From assembly GCA_946497585.1 (NCBI GenBank), contig CAMMLF010000084.1, positions 1 through 7,160 of the forward strand: a stretch of DNA of 7,160 nt. Reading direction: 5' to 3'. The stretch is from an uncultured Clostridium sp. GTDB taxonomy: Bacteria > Bacillota > Clostridia > TANB77 > CAG-508. The notes under the pieces are model-generated. The model was not told the origin of the DNA. It was given only the letters and a program-made list of their open reading frames with translations, and did not search any database. Made by a program: the position numbers and the translations under genes. The number at the start of each line of letters is the position of its first letter. Position 1 is the stretch's first letter. Positions 6,398 to 7,160 of the stretch are shown one piece after another.

Positions 6398-7018
6398 TTA
6401 ACTTTTGCATATTGCTTTAAAAACATGCAATAATTTTATAGTTATTATGCAACTAAACTGTAAAAAAAATACATTTTTACTTAAATAAATTGGAGTTATT
6501 TTATAATTATAGTTTTTGTATTTTTCTACATCTGCTACATATGGAAGAGCTACTGCAATAAATATGCTCACAATTGAACTTGCAATTGCTGTAAACGCTG
6601 CATCTTCTGTTCCTAGTTCTATGTTTAAATTGCCTTTTTGTAAGTTAATGAGTGGTGCTATTTTTTTAGACAATTCTTTTGCTTTTTGTTTATCTTCTTC
6701 TATATTTTTATGCTTTCTTATTTCTTTGTCTATTTGTTTTAGCATTATGTTTTTTATTTTATTATTGTCTAATTTAATTGATAGTATTGGTAATTTTCCA
6801 AATGCAAGTATCTTTAGTTTTATTGAAAAACTTAAATAGTCTAGAAAATTTAGTTTTAGCTTATCATCTTTTTCATAAAGCAATATATCTAATATTTTTA
6901 TGGCGTCTTCTATATTTTCTATATTTACGTTTTTTATTACTATTTTAATCCTTGCAGTTGTCAGTATAGCTATTAGCAATACTAAAATGATTAGCAAAGT
7001 AAAAAGAAAAACTATCAC
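6398..7018 (-). CDS. DUF2953 family membrane-associated protein
   Basis: This 206-residue protein of unknown function matches the DUF2953 family. It has one strong N-terminal membrane segment (about 2-21), a Lys-rich middle with helical, possibly coiled character (about 95-120), the family-like block LNIELGTEDAAFTAIASSIV (131-150) that leads into a second hydrophobic stretch reaching about 160, and a Tyr-rich NYKITPIY segment (171-178) before the hydrophobic C-terminus. The start is GTG at 7018, fixed by AAGGAGG 7 bases upstream. In clostridia this family usually sits between scpB and ytfJ, which fits the order here with ytfJ next downstream. That conserved pairing suggests a shared sporulation-related or envelope role, but no activity is established that I know of. 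The gene is bracketed by two unrelated repeat elements, at 6263-6383 and 7092-7160. Confidence 0.82.
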   Translation of the reverse strand: MIVFLFTLLIILVLLIAILTTARIKIVIKNVNIENIEDAIKILDILLYEKDDKLKLNFLDYLSFSIKLKILAFGKLPILSIKLDNNKIKNIMLKQIDKEIRKHKNIEEDKQKAKELSKKIAPLINLQKGNLNIELGTEDAAFTAIASSIVSIFIAVALPYVADVEKYKNYNYKITPIYLSKNVFFLQFSCIITIKLLHVFKAICKS

Positions 7019-7025
7019 AAGAACT

Positions 7026-7032
7026 CCTCCTT
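7026..7032 (-). promoter_or_regulatory. Ribosome binding site deciding the GTG start of the DUF2953 gene
   Basis: The minus strand reads AAGGAGG, a 7-base spacer (AGTTCTT), then GTG. The spacing is ideal and places the membrane segment directly at the N-terminus as expected for the family. Confidence 0.85.
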
Positions 7033-7091
7033 GATAATAGTTTTTCCATTTTTTTACTATATATACTTGTTTTTTTATATTTCTTAAGAGT

Positions 7092-7133
7092 TGTCAATAG
7101 GGAAGTGTCAATAGGGACGTGTCAATAGGGACG
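7092..7133. repeat. Three tandem 14-bp repeats, unit TGTCAATAGGGACG
   Basis: The units start at 7092, 7106 and 7120. The last two are identical and the first differs only at position 13 (A for C). A fourth partial TGTCAAT occurs at 7153-7159. The G+C content is higher than the flanks. From memory, related TGTCAAT-GGGACG strings occur in spacers of many Bacillota genomes, sometimes near IS200-like or REP-associated transposases; this was not searched. No transposase is in the window. Confidence 0.85.
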
Positions 7134-7140
7134 CCCCTTT

Positions 7141-7158
7141 TTGACACTATCGTGTCAA
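7141..7158. repeat. Palindrome TTGACAC-TATC-GTGTCAA at the window edge
   Basis: Perfect 7-bp arms (7141-7147 and 7152-7158) surround a 4-base loop. The right arm is the same GTGTCAA string carried by the tandem units at 7105 and 7119, so the palindrome looks like an inverted copy facing the array. It runs to within two bases of the window end, so the full element may extend further. Confidence 0.75.
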
Positions 7159-7160
7159 TG

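Noticed and set aside
7066..7097. Minus-strand promoter using TTGACA from the repeat for the DUF2953 gene
   Set aside because: The -35 is perfect, but the hexamer 17 bases on is AAAAAC. TATA-like strings are at 12 or 26 or more bases, so no acceptable -10 pairs with it.
7092..7160. Possible CRISPR array
   Set aside because: The 14-bp units abut one another without unique spacers and are far too short; no cas gene is present.

Overview
The window looks like chromosomal DNA from a low-GC (about 30% by eye) member of the Bacillota, most likely a clostridial lineage. Three things point there: strong AAGGAGG-type ribosome sites combined with GTG and TTG starts; a DUF2953 gene directly followed by a YtfJ/GerW-type sporulation gene; and the MurB and YvcK neighbourhood. 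No 16S rRNA or other species-level marker is present, so the genus cannot be named.

All six genes lie on the minus strand. Read in the direction of transcription (high to low coordinates) they are: a DUF2953 membrane protein (7018-6398, GTG start); a YtfJ/GerW-family protein (6216-5644), followed by an intrinsic terminator (5628-5591); then, after a probable extended -10 promoter (5529-5501), murB (5386-4271, TTG start); a long membrane-anchored YvcK/CofD-like protein (4192-2666); an archaeal/bacterial-type glycogen debranching enzyme (2579-558); and ruvC (479-12). The last four are 78 to 86 bases apart with no convincing terminator between them, so they may form one transcription unit.

The functions are mostly housekeeping. 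MurB makes UDP-MurNAc for peptidoglycan. YvcK-family proteins bind UDP-GlcNAc and link carbon status to cell-wall synthesis. The debranching enzyme releases glucose from the branch points of alpha-glucan stores. RuvC resolves Holliday junctions. The upstream pair (DUF2953, YtfJ) is the usual clostridial pair found after scpA/scpB.

The less ordinary material is in the spacers and in two proteins. A 121-bp element (6263-6383) between the DUF2953 gene and ytfJ has 28-nt imperfect inverted arms around a 65-nt, CpG-dense, roughly 60% GC core that stands out sharply from its surroundings. At the right edge, three tandem copies of a 14-bp TGTCAATAGGGACG unit run into a TTGACAC/GTGTCAA palindrome that reaches the window end. 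YvcK carries two N-terminal membrane segments, a changed loop where the family usually has an Asp-Asp-Gly-Gly motif, and a 75-residue basic tail. MurB is about 65 residues longer than usual because of three hydrophilic insertions. rapZ and whiA, normally next to yvcK, are absent here. I see no defence system, CRISPR array, transposase, tRNA or rRNA.
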